Shown: positions 16,243 to 26,561, numbered from the stretch's first letter. The stretch: 64,000 nucleotides of DNA from RUG563 sp964549135 (GCA_964549135.1 CAZJUJ010000003.1:31476-95475), one strand, 5' to 3'. The notes: generated by a model not told the origin, from the sequence alone. Program-made: numbers and translations.

Positions 16243-17280
16243 TCAGGGCTTCCTCCCCTTTCCCCCGTTTTGCTTGATTTGCTTCTGATATTTGGCAATG
16301 ATCTTTTTCTTATTCTGCGCTTCATCTTTTCCTATCTTTGTTTTGCGGCGGGCTTCCTTTTGCAGCGCCAGGTATTCCTCCAGCCGCGCCCTTTCCATTT
16401 TTCCCTTTGCAATTGCCGCCTGCACGGCGCAGCCCGGCTCCCGGGTATGGCTGCAATCCCGGAAGCGGCATTTTTCTGCCAGACCGGCGATATCGTCAAA
16501 CACCGCCTCTACGCCCTCTTCTGCGTCCATGAGGCCTATTTCCCGCATGCCCGGCGTATCCAGAATCCATTCGCCTCTTTCCAAACGAATCATCTGCCGA
16601 TGGGTGGTGGTATGCCGCCCCTTGCTGTCATCCTCCCGGATGCCGTTTACATCCATGATTTCCCGGCCCGCCAGGGCATTGACCAGCGTGGATTTGCCCA
16701 CGCCCGAGGAGCCAAGAAAGGCCGTAACGCTGCTCGGGAAAAGATACTGCCGGATCGAATCCAGGCCCCAGCCCTGGGCGGCGCTGATGGGATGGATGGG
16801 GCAATCTGCAATTTCCGCCTCGATCTGGGCAGTATAGCGCCCGATATCGGGGGCAAGATCGGCCTTGGTGATGACCACGGCATAATTAGCCCCGCTGGAA
16901 CGGGCGGCAGACAGATATCGCCGCAGCCGCTTGATATTGAAATCATGATTGGCGGAGGTAAGAATCAGCACGGTATCGAAATTGGCGGCGACCGCCTGCC
17001 CCCGGGGATTCCAGGGATCATAGCGCTGAAAAAGGCTCTTTCTTGGCAGGGTGCGCAGAATCTGGCTGTCCCCTTGGGCATTCCATTGGCATTCCACCAG
17101 ATCGCCCGCTGTGGGATATTCCTCAAAGGCCTCATGAAGATAGACGGAGGTCTTGAGCCGGGCAAAAAATTCGCCCCGGTCATCGCTGAAAAGCTGATAG
17201 CGCTCCTTATGCACCGCCGTAATGCGGGCGATGATATTTTCCTGAACGGTATTTTCCTGAACAGTATTTTCCTGATACAA
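16243..17280 (-). CDS. rsgA: RsgA, ribosome small-subunit GTPase
   Basis: RsgA (345 aa) is a circularly permuted GTPase acting in late 30S assembly. An N-terminal OB fold is followed by G4 VITKADL, then G1 GSSGVGKST and G3 DTPGM, which is the permuted order; a C-terminal zinc knuckle CRFRDCSHTREPGC follows. The start appears to be TTG, since AGGAGG lies eight bases upstream and no ATG is near. The first codons come from a 15-bp tandem repeat that encodes QENTV about three times, an unusual N-terminus. Confidence 0.95.
   Translation of the reverse strand: MYQENTVQENTVQENIIARITAVHKERYQLFSDDRGEFFARLKTSVYLHEAFEEYPTAGDLVECQWNAQGDSQILRTLPRKSLFQRYDPWNPRGQAVAANFDTVLILTSANHDFNIKRLRRYLSAARSSGANYAVVITKADLAPDIGRYTAQIEAEIADCPIHPISAAQGWGLDSIRQYLFPSSVTAFLGSSGVGKSTLVNALAGREIMDVNGIREDDSKGRHTTTHRQMIRLERGEWILDTPGMREIGLMDAEEGVEAVFDDIAGLAEKCRFRDCSHTREPGCAVQAAIAKGKMERARLEEYLALQKEARRKTKIGKDEAQNKKKIIAKYQKQIKQNGGKGRKP
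17234..17277 (-). repeat. 15-bp tandem repeat in the rsgA 5' end
   Basis: On the minus strand the unit CAGGAAAATAYYGTT occurs nearly three times in frame at the beginning of rsgA, adding or removing five residues per unit. Confidence 0.8.
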
Positions 17281-17330
17281 TGGGATTTCCTCCTGACGTT
17301 TTCTTGCTTTCCGGCGCGGTTTTTTGCAAG

Positions 17331-17369
17331 CAAAAAGCCCACAAAGCAGCCTTGCGGCTGTCTGTGGGC
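17331..17369 (-). terminator. Terminator at the end of the dgt-rpoD operon
   Basis: On the minus strand GCCCACAGACAGCC pairs with GGCTGCTTTGTGGGC and is followed by TTTTTGC. It lies between the zinc-ribbon gene and rsgA. Upstream of it, at about 17,457-17,498, a 13-codon frame (MMQKMMDSVAMKE) has a GGGG-type binding site, but is too short to call. Confidence 0.85.
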
Positions 17370-17557
17370 AGAGATGCTCAAACGCGCGTCAGGTTACTTG
17401 GAAAGGGCATTGCAAATAAAACAGCGGACGATGCTGCTTCCTCTGCGCCCGGGATATGGGGTTATTCCTTCATGGCCACCGAATCCATCATTTTCTGCAT
17501 CATCTTACATATCCCCTTTCGCCTGATTGATTTTATGAAATCGCCGGGAGGCGCCGA

Positions 17558-18262
17558 TCAGATCACGATCAGCAGCCGTCCGCAGGTTTCACATTCCACA
17601 AATTCCCCGGCCTTGACCCGGCGGGAAACCGCAGAGGGCAGCGACATATTGCAGCCGCCGCACTGATCCCCGAAAAGCCGGGCCAGCGGCGGAACGCTAT
17701 GCAGCTTGATGGTCTTATATTTCTCCATAAATTCGGGAGAAATGGGCTTGGCCTTTTCCTCCGCTGCGGCGCGCAGGCCATCCAGCTCCTTGGCCTTTTC
17801 CTTATATTCCGCATCATATTCATTCTTGAGCTTATCAAATTCGGCCTTGGCCTTGGCGGCGCGCACCTTTACATCATGCTGCTGCCGCTCCCGATCGCCG
17901 GCATCCTTGCGGATGCGCTTGATTTCCTGCTCATAGGCATTGAGATTATTCTGGAAGCGGCGGGCATCGCTGAGAAACTGCTGCACGCCCTCGCTGCTCT
18001 TGGGCGGATCGCTCTCCATCCTGCTCTGCAGGGAGCGAAGCTGCTCCTCGGTCATTTTCAGCGCGTCCTTCAGCGCCTCCAGCCGATCGGCCATGGTGGC
18101 CACCTCGCCTTCGATCCGCTTCATTACGTTTTGCTGCTCCAGCAGATAATCACGATATTTCACCAGCTTCTGGCGGGTGGGCGAACGCTTGATGGAGGCT
18201 TCCATCCGATCGGCTTCCACATCGGCCTGCTGATATTCCCACAAAAGGTGCAATTGATCCAT
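17558..18262 (-). CDS. Coiled-coil protein with C4 zinc ribbon
   Basis: A 234-aa protein of the conserved zinc-ribbon family found after nif3 in many Bacillota. Residues 1 to about 180 are predicted to be one long charged coiled coil (heptad-like runs such as EEQLRSLQSRMES). The C-terminal ribbon has CGGCNMSLP and CETCGRLL, two Cys pairs for one zinc. Function is not established; it is often suggested to bind nucleic acid. GGAGGG precedes the ATG by ten bases, and the gene lies 21 bp after nif3. Confidence 0.85.
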   Translation of the reverse strand: MDQLHLLWEYQQADVEADRMEASIKRSPTRQKLVKYRDYLLEQQNVMKRIEGEVATMADRLEALKDALKMTEEQLRSLQSRMESDPPKSSEGVQQFLSDARRFQNNLNAYEQEIKRIRKDAGDRERQQHDVKVRAAKAKAEFDKLKNEYDAEYKEKAKELDGLRAAAEEKAKPISPEFMEKYKTIKLHSVPPLARLFGDQCGGCNMSLPSAVSRRVKAGEFVECETCGRLLIVI

Positions 18263-18283
18263 AGTGATTGGCCCTCCTTGATT

Positions 18284-19057
18284 TTAAACGCCGGCAAAGG
18301 GCGCGCTTGAAGACGGATAAACCCGTATGTTCCATTTTACACCATTTACGGCATTTTGTAAATAGGCGCATAATTCTGTTACAAGGGGGGCCTCCGTTCC
18401 AAAGTGTCCCCCGTCCAACAGCACAAAATCATTCATCACCGCCTCCAGCGCATGATGATGGCGCACTTCGCCGGTGAGCAGGGCCTGGGCCCCCAGGCGC
18501 TTTGCCTCCTCCCAGCCCTCGCTGTAGGAGCCGCCAGCAATCGCCAGCGTAGAAATCATCCTTTCCTCCTGCCCATAGCAGCGAACAGGGAAATGGAGCA
18601 GCCCCTCCGCCTGACCGGAAAGCATGCGGGCGGAAACAGGCGCGGGAAGCTCGCCCAGGAAAAGATACCCCTCCCGGCGAAGGTTTTTCAGCCCCAGCAG
18701 CCTTGCGCAGCAGGCGCTGCCGCTGTATTCCGTCTGGTCAAGATTGGTATGTGCGCTGAGCAGGGAAATATGGCTGCGGATCATTTCGCAGAGAATCCGC
18801 CCCTCCGTATCCTCCTCGGTAAGGCTCTTTCTTGCGCGGAACATAAGCGGATGATGGGAAACGATGAGTTCGGCCCCAAGCCGCTTTGCCTCCTCGACCA
18901 CATCCAACGTTGCATCCAGCGCCACCAGAATGCCGCTTACCCCAGCATCCCGCCGTCCCACCAGCAGACCCACATTATCAAAGCCTTCCGCTGTTTCATA
19001 GGGCGCAATTTCCCCGATGATTTTTTCAATCTCCGCTACCGTTGCAGACACGATCAT
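18284..19057 (-). CDS. Nif3-like dinuclear metal-centre protein
   Basis: The 257-aa protein has the Nif3/DUF34 hallmarks: IVSHHPLMF near residue 66 and the C-terminal DGGHFGTEAP, which supply ligands for a two-metal site; FDNVGLLVG is at the N-terminus. Homologues form toroidal hexamers; GTP cyclohydrolase-like activities have been proposed. The start is taken as ATG after GGGAGG, although a GTG two codons later has better spacing. It overlaps the end of trmK by 32 bp, so the two are translationally linked. Confidence 0.9.
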   Translation of the reverse strand: MIVSATVAEIEKIIGEIAPYETAEGFDNVGLLVGRRDAGVSGILVALDATLDVVEEAKRLGAELIVSHHPLMFRARKSLTEEDTEGRILCEMIRSHISLLSAHTNLDQTEYSGSACCARLLGLKNLRREGYLFLGELPAPVSARMLSGQAEGLLHFPVRCYGQEERMISTLAIAGGSYSEGWEEAKRLGAQALLTGEVRHHHALEAVMNDFVLLDGGHFGTEAPLVTELCAYLQNAVNGVKWNIRVYPSSSAPFAGV

Positions 19058-19691
19058 ATTCCTCCCTGAGCAGGGCCAATTGCCCTGCGGCGCTTTCCGT
19101 CCTTTCGCAGGCGGCGACGCCGATCCGCCAGGCCAGATACCCGGCATAGTTTTCATCCGTTTCCTTTATCAGGCAGGGGCCCAGCAGCAATTCGCGCTCG
19201 CTGTACTCCACCGCGCCGTATTCGGCCCGAAGCACCACATAGAAGCGCCCCGCGGCACGGGCGATTTTTTCCTCCTCGATATGATAGGAAAGCTGCATCA
19301 GCGTTCGGCGCAGAAGCGGCAATTGCGTATGGGCAGAAAGCACCAGGCTGGCCCGATGCATTCTTTCCTTTCCCCGCACCAGAATATCGGAAAGCGTGCG
19401 CCCGCCCATGCCAAGAATGGCAATGGCATCCGCCGGGCGGTCAAGGGCGCTCAGCCCATCCCCTACCCGAATATCGGCGCGTTCCGAAAGCCCGTGCAGG
19501 GCAATGAGCCGCCGGGCCTTTTCCAGCGATTCGGCGCTGATATCGGCAACGCACATTCTTTCGCATTTTCCCGTGGCCAGCATATAACAAGATAACCGCC
19601 CATGATCGGCGCCAATATCGGCGCCGTATGCACAGGCGGGGAAAAGCGCGGCTGCACAGGATAAACGTTCATCCAATGATGGAAGGCGCAT
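19026..19691 (-). CDS. trmK: TrmK, tRNA (adenine-22-N1)-methyltransferase
   Basis: A class I SAM-dependent methyltransferase of 221 aa that methylates A22 in tRNA. The SAM loop is GADIGADHGRLSCY near residue 23; CVADISAESLEKAR binds the ribose, and the catalytic-region motif is AIAILGMGGRT near residue 90. The ATG follows the rpoD stop by a single base, so translation is coupled. The order dnaG-rpoD-trmK-nif3 is conserved in Bacillota. Confidence 0.93.
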   Translation of the reverse strand: MRLPSLDERLSCAAALFPACAYGADIGADHGRLSCYMLATGKCERMCVADISAESLEKARRLIALHGLSERADIRVGDGLSALDRPADAIAILGMGGRTLSDILVRGKERMHRASLVLSAHTQLPLLRRTLMQLSYHIEEEKIARAAGRFYVVLRAEYGAVEYSERELLLGPCLIKETDENYAGYLAWRIGVAACERTESAAGQLALLREEYDRVCNGSGD

Positions 19692-19692
19692 A

Positions 19693-20775
<1,083 letters not shown>

Positions 20776-20797
20776 TGGCTCCACTCCTCTCTTGCCG

Positions 20798-22558
20798 TCA
20801 GCGCCCCTGCTGTTTCAAACGAGCCAATTCTTTGGAAAGCGCCGTAGCCTCCTTAAGCGCATCGACCCGCTGCTGCGGCGATTGGGCCGTTTTCACCAAT
20901 TCGGACATGGCGTTGATTTCATGCTGTATTTTCTGTATCTGTAAATTGCGCAGGCAATCCCCTGCAACCCCGGCGGCGTTTTCCCTCTCGGTGTCGGAAA
21001 GCATGGTAAATGCCTCTCCAGCCGCCTGGCGCGCCGCATCGTTTTCCGCATCGTTCATGATTTCTGCGGGGGAAACGCCATTCAGCAGCTCCTCCGCAAT
21101 CTGGCGAAGCACGGGATCGGAAAAATCCTCCGTTTTGACCATACCGGCGGGCAATTTGCCCGTACTCAGCAGCGCCAGCAGCGTCTGCTCCGTCCGATAG
21201 CCCTCGGGCAAGCGCGGCTGCTTTGCAGAGGATAAGCTTTCCCGCTTGGGCGGGGATTTATACGGCCCGGCCTCCTGAGGCGAAACGCCGATCTGGGCCA
21301 GAAGCACCTCCCGGGGAAAGCCGGTCTGCACATGCAAAAGATCCAGATAATTTTCCAGATCCACCGGATCCCGCACCTTCTTCAGCAGTTCGGCACAGGC
21401 CTTGGCATACTCCGTGCGCCCCTCCTGGGTTTCCAGATCGTGCTTCAGCCTCAGCCGCTGCATCCGATAGGAAACAGCGCTCATGGGCTTAAGGGCCAGA
21501 AAGGCATCCAGCCCCCGCTGGCGGATGAATTCATCCGGATCCAGCTTGTCCGGAAAATAGAGAACCCGGGCGGGAATCCCCTCGCTTTCAAAAATCCCCA
21601 GGGCCCGCTCAATGGCCATCTGGCCCGCCTCATCCCCATCGTAGGCCAGATGCACCTCCGGGGCATAGCGCTTGAGCAGCCTTGCCTGCTCGTTGGTCAG
21701 CGCCGTGCCCAGGGTCGCCACCGCGCCGGTAACCCCGGCCTGGGTGATGGCCACCACATCCATATAGCCCTCTACCAATAAAACGCGCTTCAAATCCCTG
21801 ATCTTCCGCAGGAGATTAATGGCATATACGCCCTTGCGTTTATTGAATACCGGGGTATCGGATGTGTTGAGGTATTTGGGCTTATCATCGCCCATGGCGC
21901 GCCCGCCGAAGCCCAGCACGTTTCCCTGCTGATCGATGATGGGAAAGATGGCGCGGTTCCTGAACATATCATAGGCGTGATCATTCTTGACCACCGAAAG
22001 CCCGGCCTGTCCCAATTCATCCAGGGTATAGCCCTTATCCTGCAGATAGCGCGTCAGATCATCCCAGCGCTCCGTAGATGCCCCCAGGCCGAATTTGCGG
22101 ATGGTGCCGTCATCCAGCCCCCGGGAATAAAGATAATCCAGAATGCGCCTGCCCTCGCTTTTCCAGAGCATATCGTGGTAAAAGCGGGCGGCCTCGCGAT
22201 TGGCGGCATGCAGCCTTTCCCGCTGGCTGCGCTTCCTTTCGTAATCCGGATCCTCGGTCATTTCCGGCATGGGCAGATGGATGCGATCCGCCAGCAGCTT
22301 GACGGCATCGATAAAGGGCACGCGCTCCATCTCCATCACGAACTGCACCACGTTTCCCCCGGCCTTGCAGCCGAAGCAGTAGTAAAGATTGAGATCGGCG
22401 TTTACAGAAAAGGAGGCCGTCTTCTCATGATGAAAGGGACAAAGCCCCCAATAGCGCCGGCCATCCTTTTTCAGGGTGAGATAGCTGGAAACAACGGAAA
22501 CGATATCCGTCCGGGCATACAATTCATCCATCCAGTTTGACGGAATCCTTCCCGCCAT
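20798..22558 (-). CDS. dnaG: DnaG, DNA primase
   Basis: DNA primase (586 aa) makes RNA primers at the fork. The N-terminal CHC2 zinc finger reads CPFHHEKT and CFGCKAGG (residues 40-64). The polymerase core carries RNRAIFPIID and the toprim motifs LLVEGYMDVV and YDGDEAGQMA. The C-terminal helicase-binding region starts near residue 445. GGGAGGG precedes the ATG. The stop is 22 bp before the rpoD start, so both are on one transcript. Confidence 0.97.
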   Translation of the reverse strand: MAGRIPSNWMDELYARTDIVSVVSSYLTLKKDGRRYWGLCPFHHEKTASFSVNADLNLYYCFGCKAGGNVVQFVMEMERVPFIDAVKLLADRIHLPMPEMTEDPDYERKRSQRERLHAANREAARFYHDMLWKSEGRRILDYLYSRGLDDGTIRKFGLGASTERWDDLTRYLQDKGYTLDELGQAGLSVVKNDHAYDMFRNRAIFPIIDQQGNVLGFGGRAMGDDKPKYLNTSDTPVFNKRKGVYAINLLRKIRDLKRVLLVEGYMDVVAITQAGVTGAVATLGTALTNEQARLLKRYAPEVHLAYDGDEAGQMAIERALGIFESEGIPARVLYFPDKLDPDEFIRQRGLDAFLALKPMSAVSYRMQRLRLKHDLETQEGRTEYAKACAELLKKVRDPVDLENYLDLLHVQTGFPREVLLAQIGVSPQEAGPYKSPPKRESLSSAKQPRLPEGYRTEQTLLALLSTGKLPAGMVKTEDFSDPVLRQIAEELLNGVSPAEIMNDAENDAARQAAGEAFTMLSDTERENAAGVAGDCLRNLQIQKIQHEINAMSELVKTAQSPQQRVDALKEATALSKELARLKQQGR

Positions 22559-22638
22559 GAAGCCAGTCCCTCCCTTCGCACGTCGTTAATTCGCGATCAA
22601 TGGACAATTTCCTGCAAAAAAACAGAATTTTTGCACGA

Positions 22639-23640
22639 TCAAATTACGGGGAATGATTCGGGAACGAAAAGCTTCTGATAGGTACGCAGGGCATAGCGAT
22701 CGGTCATGCAGGCCAGATAATCGGTTACCGCCCGCTCGGTGCCGTCCCGATAGGAAATCTGCACATATTCCAGGGGCATTTCCCCGGGATGCTCCATGTA
22801 ATATTCAAAAAGCGCGGTGATCACATGATCGCATCGCTTTTCCTCTTCCCTGCGCCATTCATCCATGTAGACCTTTTCAAACAGAAAGGAGCGCATATCG
22901 TCGCATGCCTCCTGTATGCGGGGGCTCATGCGGACATAGGGCTGCTCGGTGCTGTTATCCACAATATCTGTAATCATGGTGTTGATGCGCTGGCCATGGG
23001 TTTCCCCCAGGATGCGCAGCAATTCATGGGGAATTTCAAATTCTCTCAGCACGCCGGCGCGGATGGCGTCGTCAATATCGTGGTTGATATAGGCGATGCG
23101 GTCGGCCCGGGCGACGCATTCCCCCTCCAGGGTGGCGGGCTTCAGCTTGCCGGAATGATTGAGGATCCCATCCCTGACCTCCCTTGTCAGATTCAGGCCC
23201 TCGCCGCCCTCCAGCACCTCCACCATCCTCAGGCTCTGCTCATTATGGCGAAAGCCATTTTCAGTCAGCCGGTCAAGGGATCTTTCGCCGCTGTGGCCAA
23301 AGGGCGTATGCCCCAGATCATGGCCCAGGGCGATAGCCTCGGCCAGATCCTCATTCAGGCGCATGGCCCGGGCCAGCGTTCTTGCCACCTGGGATACCTC
23401 CAGCGTGTGGGTAAGCCGCGTGCGGTAATGATCCCCCTCAGGGGCGATAAAAACCTGGGTTTTGAATTTCAGCCGCCGAAAGCTCTTGCAGTGCAGGATA
23501 CGATCCCGATCCCGCTGAAATTCGGTACGCATGGAATCCGGGGATATGGGATAATCGCGCCCCTTGGTATCGGCGCTGCATACGGCATAGGGAGAGAGAA
23601 ACATTCTTTCCCGCTTTTCCAGCTCCTGGCGAATGCTCAT
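22639..23640 (-). CDS. dgt: dGTPase-like HD-domain triphosphohydrolase
   Basis: A 333-aa HD-domain enzyme of the dGTP triphosphohydrolase family, which controls dNTP pools. The metal-binding residues are in RLTHTLEVSQVAR (His), ALGHDLGHTPFGHSGE (the HD pair near residue 107), and ARADRIAYINHDIDDAI (the last Asp). The N-terminal SPDSMRTEFQRDRDRILH is typical of the clostridial group upstream of dnaG. The first gene of the dnaG-rpoD operon; a TATAAT at about 23,668-23,673 on this strand may be its -10. Confidence 0.93.
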   Translation of the reverse strand: MSIRQELEKRERMFLSPYAVCSADTKGRDYPISPDSMRTEFQRDRDRILHCKSFRRLKFKTQVFIAPEGDHYRTRLTHTLEVSQVARTLARAMRLNEDLAEAIALGHDLGHTPFGHSGERSLDRLTENGFRHNEQSLRMVEVLEGGEGLNLTREVRDGILNHSGKLKPATLEGECVARADRIAYINHDIDDAIRAGVLREFEIPHELLRILGETHGQRINTMITDIVDNSTEQPYVRMSPRIQEACDDMRSFLFEKVYMDEWRREEEKRCDHVITALFEYYMEHPGEMPLEYVQISYRDGTERAVTDYLACMTDRYALRTYQKLFVPESFPVI

Positions 23641-23711
23641 TTTCCCGTCCTCCTTCCATCATCACATTATATACCACATAAACCCCGGCAAATCCTTTTT
23701 TTCTGAACGGA

Positions 23712-23740
23712 TTGACAGAGAATCTCCTTTTGATTATGAT
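23712..23740 (+). promoter_or_regulatory. Sigma-A promoter of gatCAB
   Basis: TTGACA and TATGAT with a 17-bp spacer, 20 bp before the gatC start. Confidence 0.85.
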
Positions 23741-23760
23741 AGCAGGAAGAGGTGATTCCC

Positions 23761-24018
23761 ATGGATTTTCAGCGGCAAACCCTGCTTCCCAGGGCAGAAG
23801 AAGCTGACCTTCATGAAATGCTGCATTTTTTCCAGCTGCTTGATGCCCTGCTCCCGGCGAAAATGGCGCCTGAGGAGGGGGAAGCAGCCTCGCTTCGCAT
23901 GGATCAGATCCGCCAGATGTTCTCTCCGGAGGAGCTTTCGGCATTTTTCCCCTGTCTTGGAGAGCAGGGCATTGCATTGCCCGGCATTCTGCCCGGGGAG
24001 GAAAAAAGCGATGAATGA
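23761..24018 (+). CDS. gatC: GatC-like subunit of tRNA amidotransferase
   Basis: A divergent 85-aa GatC, called mainly on position before gatA and on the C-terminal pattern SLRMDQIRQMFSPEELSAFFP ending in ALPGIL, which follows the GatC consensus (LR-D-x, then a proline, then VP-x-IL). GatC wraps around GatA and GatB and stabilises them. The N-terminal helices (LHEMLHFFQLLDALL) also fit. The start with GGAAGAGGTG upstream is ATG at 23,761. Its stop overlaps gatA by eight bases. Confidence 0.8.
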   Translation: MDFQRQTLLPRAEEADLHEMLHFFQLLDALLPAKMAPEEGEAASLRMDQIRQMFSPEELSAFFPCLGEQGIALPGILPGEEKSDE

Positions 24019-25318
24019 TCTCCTTCAAGCCTCGCTGGAGGCGCTCCGGCACGCCCCCGCCAACGCCCTGATCGATCCGCTTCCCCTGCCCCGGGAAATC
24101 CCGGAAGGCGGGCTGCTGTCCGGCGTTCCCCTGGCGATAAAAAACAATATCTGCCTCTCCGGGGCGCGGCTCACCTGCGGCTCCCGGATGCTGGAAAATT
24201 ATATTTCGCCCTACACCGCCACAGCGGTTCTGCAGCTGATGCAGGCAGGGGCGATTCCCGTTTGCACCGCCAATCTGGATGAATTCGGCATGGGCTCCAC
24301 CGGCGAAAACAGCGCGTTCGGCCCGGCGGAAAACCCCGTTCTGCCCGGATATGAAACAGGTGGCTCCTCCTCGGGCTGCGCCGCGCTGGTGGCCGCCGGC
24401 TGCGTGCCCCTGGCCCTGGCCTCCGATACCGGCGGCAGCGCCCGGCTGCCCGCCGCCCATTGCGGCGTGATCGGCATGAAGCCCAGCTACGGCGCCTTCA
24501 GCCGCTTCGGGCTGACGGCCTACGCCTCCTCTCTGGAGCAAATTGCCCTGCTCGGCAGCGAAATGGATTTGATGCGCCGCGCCCATGCCTGCTTAAGCAG
24601 CAAGCCCGATCCTATGGATGCCACCCATCGGGGCCTTTCCCCCATGCAGGCCCGTTTTTCCTTTGCGCACAGGCAGATCGCCGTCTGGGAGGCTGCGGCG
24701 GCTTCCTCCGATGCCGCCATTGGGCGCGCCATCGAAAGCGCGGGCAGCAAAATGCAGCGGCTGGGCGCGGCGCTGAAAAGCGTTTCGCCCGAAATGCCCC
24801 ATCTGATTGCCCCCGCCTATTATGTGATTGCCTGTGCAGAGGCCAGCGCCAATCTGGCCCGCTTTACCGGAATGCTCACCGATACAAATGCCGCCGCTTC
24901 CGCCCTGCCCTGGCAGGAGCGCTTTGCCCGGAATCGGGAAAAAATGGGCAAGGAAGTGCAAAAGCGCATTGCCCTTGGGGCCTATGTGCTGCGGGAGGGC
25001 TGCTATGAAAAGTATTATCTCAGGGCGTGGCAATACCGAAAGCAGCTGACGGCCTGGTTTGCCCGTTTATTTGAGGAAGCATCTCTTCTCCTTTTGCCTG
25101 TCGTTTCCTCCCCGGCCCAGCCGCTGGGCGCAAAGCGCTCCTCCCTTTCCCTCTGCGCCGGGGATCAATTGACCGCCTGTGCCAATCTGGCCAGTCTGCC
25201 CGCCCTTTCCATGCCCTGGGGAACGGATGAAATGGGGCGGCCCATCGCCATTCAGCTCATTGCGCCCAAGGGAAGGGATGCATGGCTTTTTGATGCGGCA
25301 GAAGCGCTGATGGCATAA
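24011..25318 (+). CDS. gatA: GatA, glutamyl-tRNA(Gln) amidotransferase subunit A
   Basis: The amidase subunit (435 aa) frees ammonia from glutamine for GatB. The Ser-cisSer-Lys triad is present: Lys in LAIKNNICLSGA (about residue 44), cis-Ser in ETGGSSSGCAALVAAG, and the nucleophile in DTGGSARLPAAHCGVIGMKP. GatA proteins are usually about 485 aa; this one is some 50 shorter, with loss mainly in the N-terminus and late loops. The start ATG overlaps the gatC stop, preceded by GAGG. Functional as far as motifs show. Confidence 0.93.
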   Translation: MNDLLQASLEALRHAPANALIDPLPLPREIPEGGLLSGVPLAIKNNICLSGARLTCGSRMLENYISPYTATAVLQLMQAGAIPVCTANLDEFGMGSTGENSAFGPAENPVLPGYETGGSSSGCAALVAAGCVPLALASDTGGSARLPAAHCGVIGMKPSYGAFSRFGLTAYASSLEQIALLGSEMDLMRRAHACLSSKPDPMDATHRGLSPMQARFSFAHRQIAVWEAAAASSDAAIGRAIESAGSKMQRLGAALKSVSPEMPHLIAPAYYVIACAEASANLARFTGMLTDTNAAASALPWQERFARNREKMGKEVQKRIALGAYVLREGCYEKYYLRAWQYRKQLTAWFARLFEEASLLLLPVVSSPAQPLGAKRSSLSLCAGDQLTACANLASLPALSMPWGTDEMGRPIAIQLIAPKGRDAWLFDAAEALMA

Positions 25319-25331
25319 GGAGGGAACGCAG

Positions 25332-26513
25332 ATGATGGAAACCGTTGTCGGATTGGAAATCCATGTGGAATTAAAAACGGAAAGCAAAATGTTCTGCTCC
25401 TGCGCATCGCAGTTCGCCAAAACGCCCAACACCCTTTGCTGTCCCATCTGCATGGGACTGCCCGGCGCGCTGCCCCGGGTAAACGAGCGGGCGGCGGAAT
25501 TGGGGGCGCTGGCCGGGCTGGCGCTGCATAGCCAGGTGCAGCCCCTTTCCCGCTTTGATCGCAAGCAGTATTTCTATCCCGATCTGCCCAAGGGCTATCA
25601 GATCACCCAGCATGCGTATCCCCTGTGCCGGGGCGGCTATCTGATCCTGCCGGAAACGGGCAAGAGAATCGATATTGCCGAAATGCACCTGGAGGAGGAT
25701 GCGGGCAAGATCATCCACCGGGATGGAAAATCCTATGTGGATCTGAATCGCTGCGGCGTGCCGCTGTTGGAAATTGTAACCGAGCCCGTGCTTTCGGGCG
25801 GCGAAGAGGCCGCAGCCTTCCTCGCCCTTCTTCGGGATACGCTGATCGCAGCCGGAATTACCACCGGGAAAATGCAGGAGGGCGCCATGCGGGTGGATGT
25901 GAACGTTTCCATCAGGCAGGCAGGAGCGCGCCCCGGCCCCCGGACGGAAATGAAGAATCTTTCCAGCTTCCGGGCGGTGCGCGCCGCCATTGATCATGAG
26001 GCCAAACGGCAGCAGGCGCTGCTTCTGCAGGGCGAAAGCATCCCGGGTGAAACCAGGCGCTGGGATGAGCGTGGCGGCTTTTCCGTTTCTCTGAGAAAAA
26101 AGGAGGGCGAAATGGATTACCGCTATTTCCCGGAGCCCGATCTGCCCCCGCTGCGGCTCGATATGCATCGCATCGAAAAAATGTATGCCGCCTGTCCCGA
26201 GCTGCCCGAAGCCATTCAGCTGCGCCTTCTTCCCCTGCCCGGCATGCAGCCCGATAAGGCGGCCCAGCTTGCCCGGCAGCCGGGGCTGCTATGCTGCTTT
26301 GATGCGGCCTTTGCCGCCGCGCCCGATGCAAAAAAGCTGCTCAGCTGGCTGCTGGGCGATTATCGGGCCATTGCCAGAAAGCAGGGGCTGGATCCCGCCG
26401 CTCCGCCCTTTTCCCCCGCTCAATTTGCCCGCCTTATGCAGCGCGCCCTGGCAGAAAATCTTTCCTATCAGGAAATACGATCCGGGCTGGAGGAAATCTG
26501 CCGCGCGGAATAA
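25332..26513 (+). CDS. gatB: GatB, aspartyl/glutamyl-tRNA amidotransferase subunit B lacking the tail domain
   Basis: GatB (393 aa) phosphorylates Glu-tRNA(Gln) and amidates it. The catalytic cradle is intact: VGLEIHVELKTESKMFCSC with zinc ligands CCPICMG, KQYFYPDLPKGYQIT and RTEMKNLSSF, then YRYFPEPDLPP. The helical domain follows, but the protein ends at QEIRSGLEEICRAE, where typical GatB (about 475 aa) continues into the ~70-residue YqeY-like tail that grips the tRNA. The frame closes with TAA and a terminator follows at once, so this is not a window artefact. AGGAGGG precedes the start. Confidence 0.93.
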   Translation: MMETVVGLEIHVELKTESKMFCSCASQFAKTPNTLCCPICMGLPGALPRVNERAAELGALAGLALHSQVQPLSRFDRKQYFYPDLPKGYQITQHAYPLCRGGYLILPETGKRIDIAEMHLEEDAGKIIHRDGKSYVDLNRCGVPLLEIVTEPVLSGGEEAAAFLALLRDTLIAAGITTGKMQEGAMRVDVNVSIRQAGARPGPRTEMKNLSSFRAVRAAIDHEAKRQQALLLQGESIPGETRRWDERGGFSVSLRKKEGEMDYRYFPEPDLPPLRLDMHRIEKMYAACPELPEAIQLRLLPLPGMQPDKAAQLARQPGLLCCFDAAFAAAPDAKKLLSWLLGDYRAIARKQGLDPAAPPFSPAQFARLMQRALAENLSYQEIRSGLEEICRAE

Positions 26514-26535
26514 GCCCGGAAGACAGAAAGCATCA

Positions 26536-26561
26536 GGAAAGCGGCTGCGGCCGCTTTTTTG
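26536..26561 (+). terminator. Terminator of gatCAB
   Basis: AAAGCGGC pairs with GCCGCTTTTTT around TGCG, a compact hairpin with U-tract directly after gatB. Confidence 0.9.

Noticed and set aside
17456..17500. 13-codon frame MMQKMMDSVAMKE with RBS between the zinc-ribbon gene and rsgA
   Set aside because: Too short to support as a gene without conservation data.
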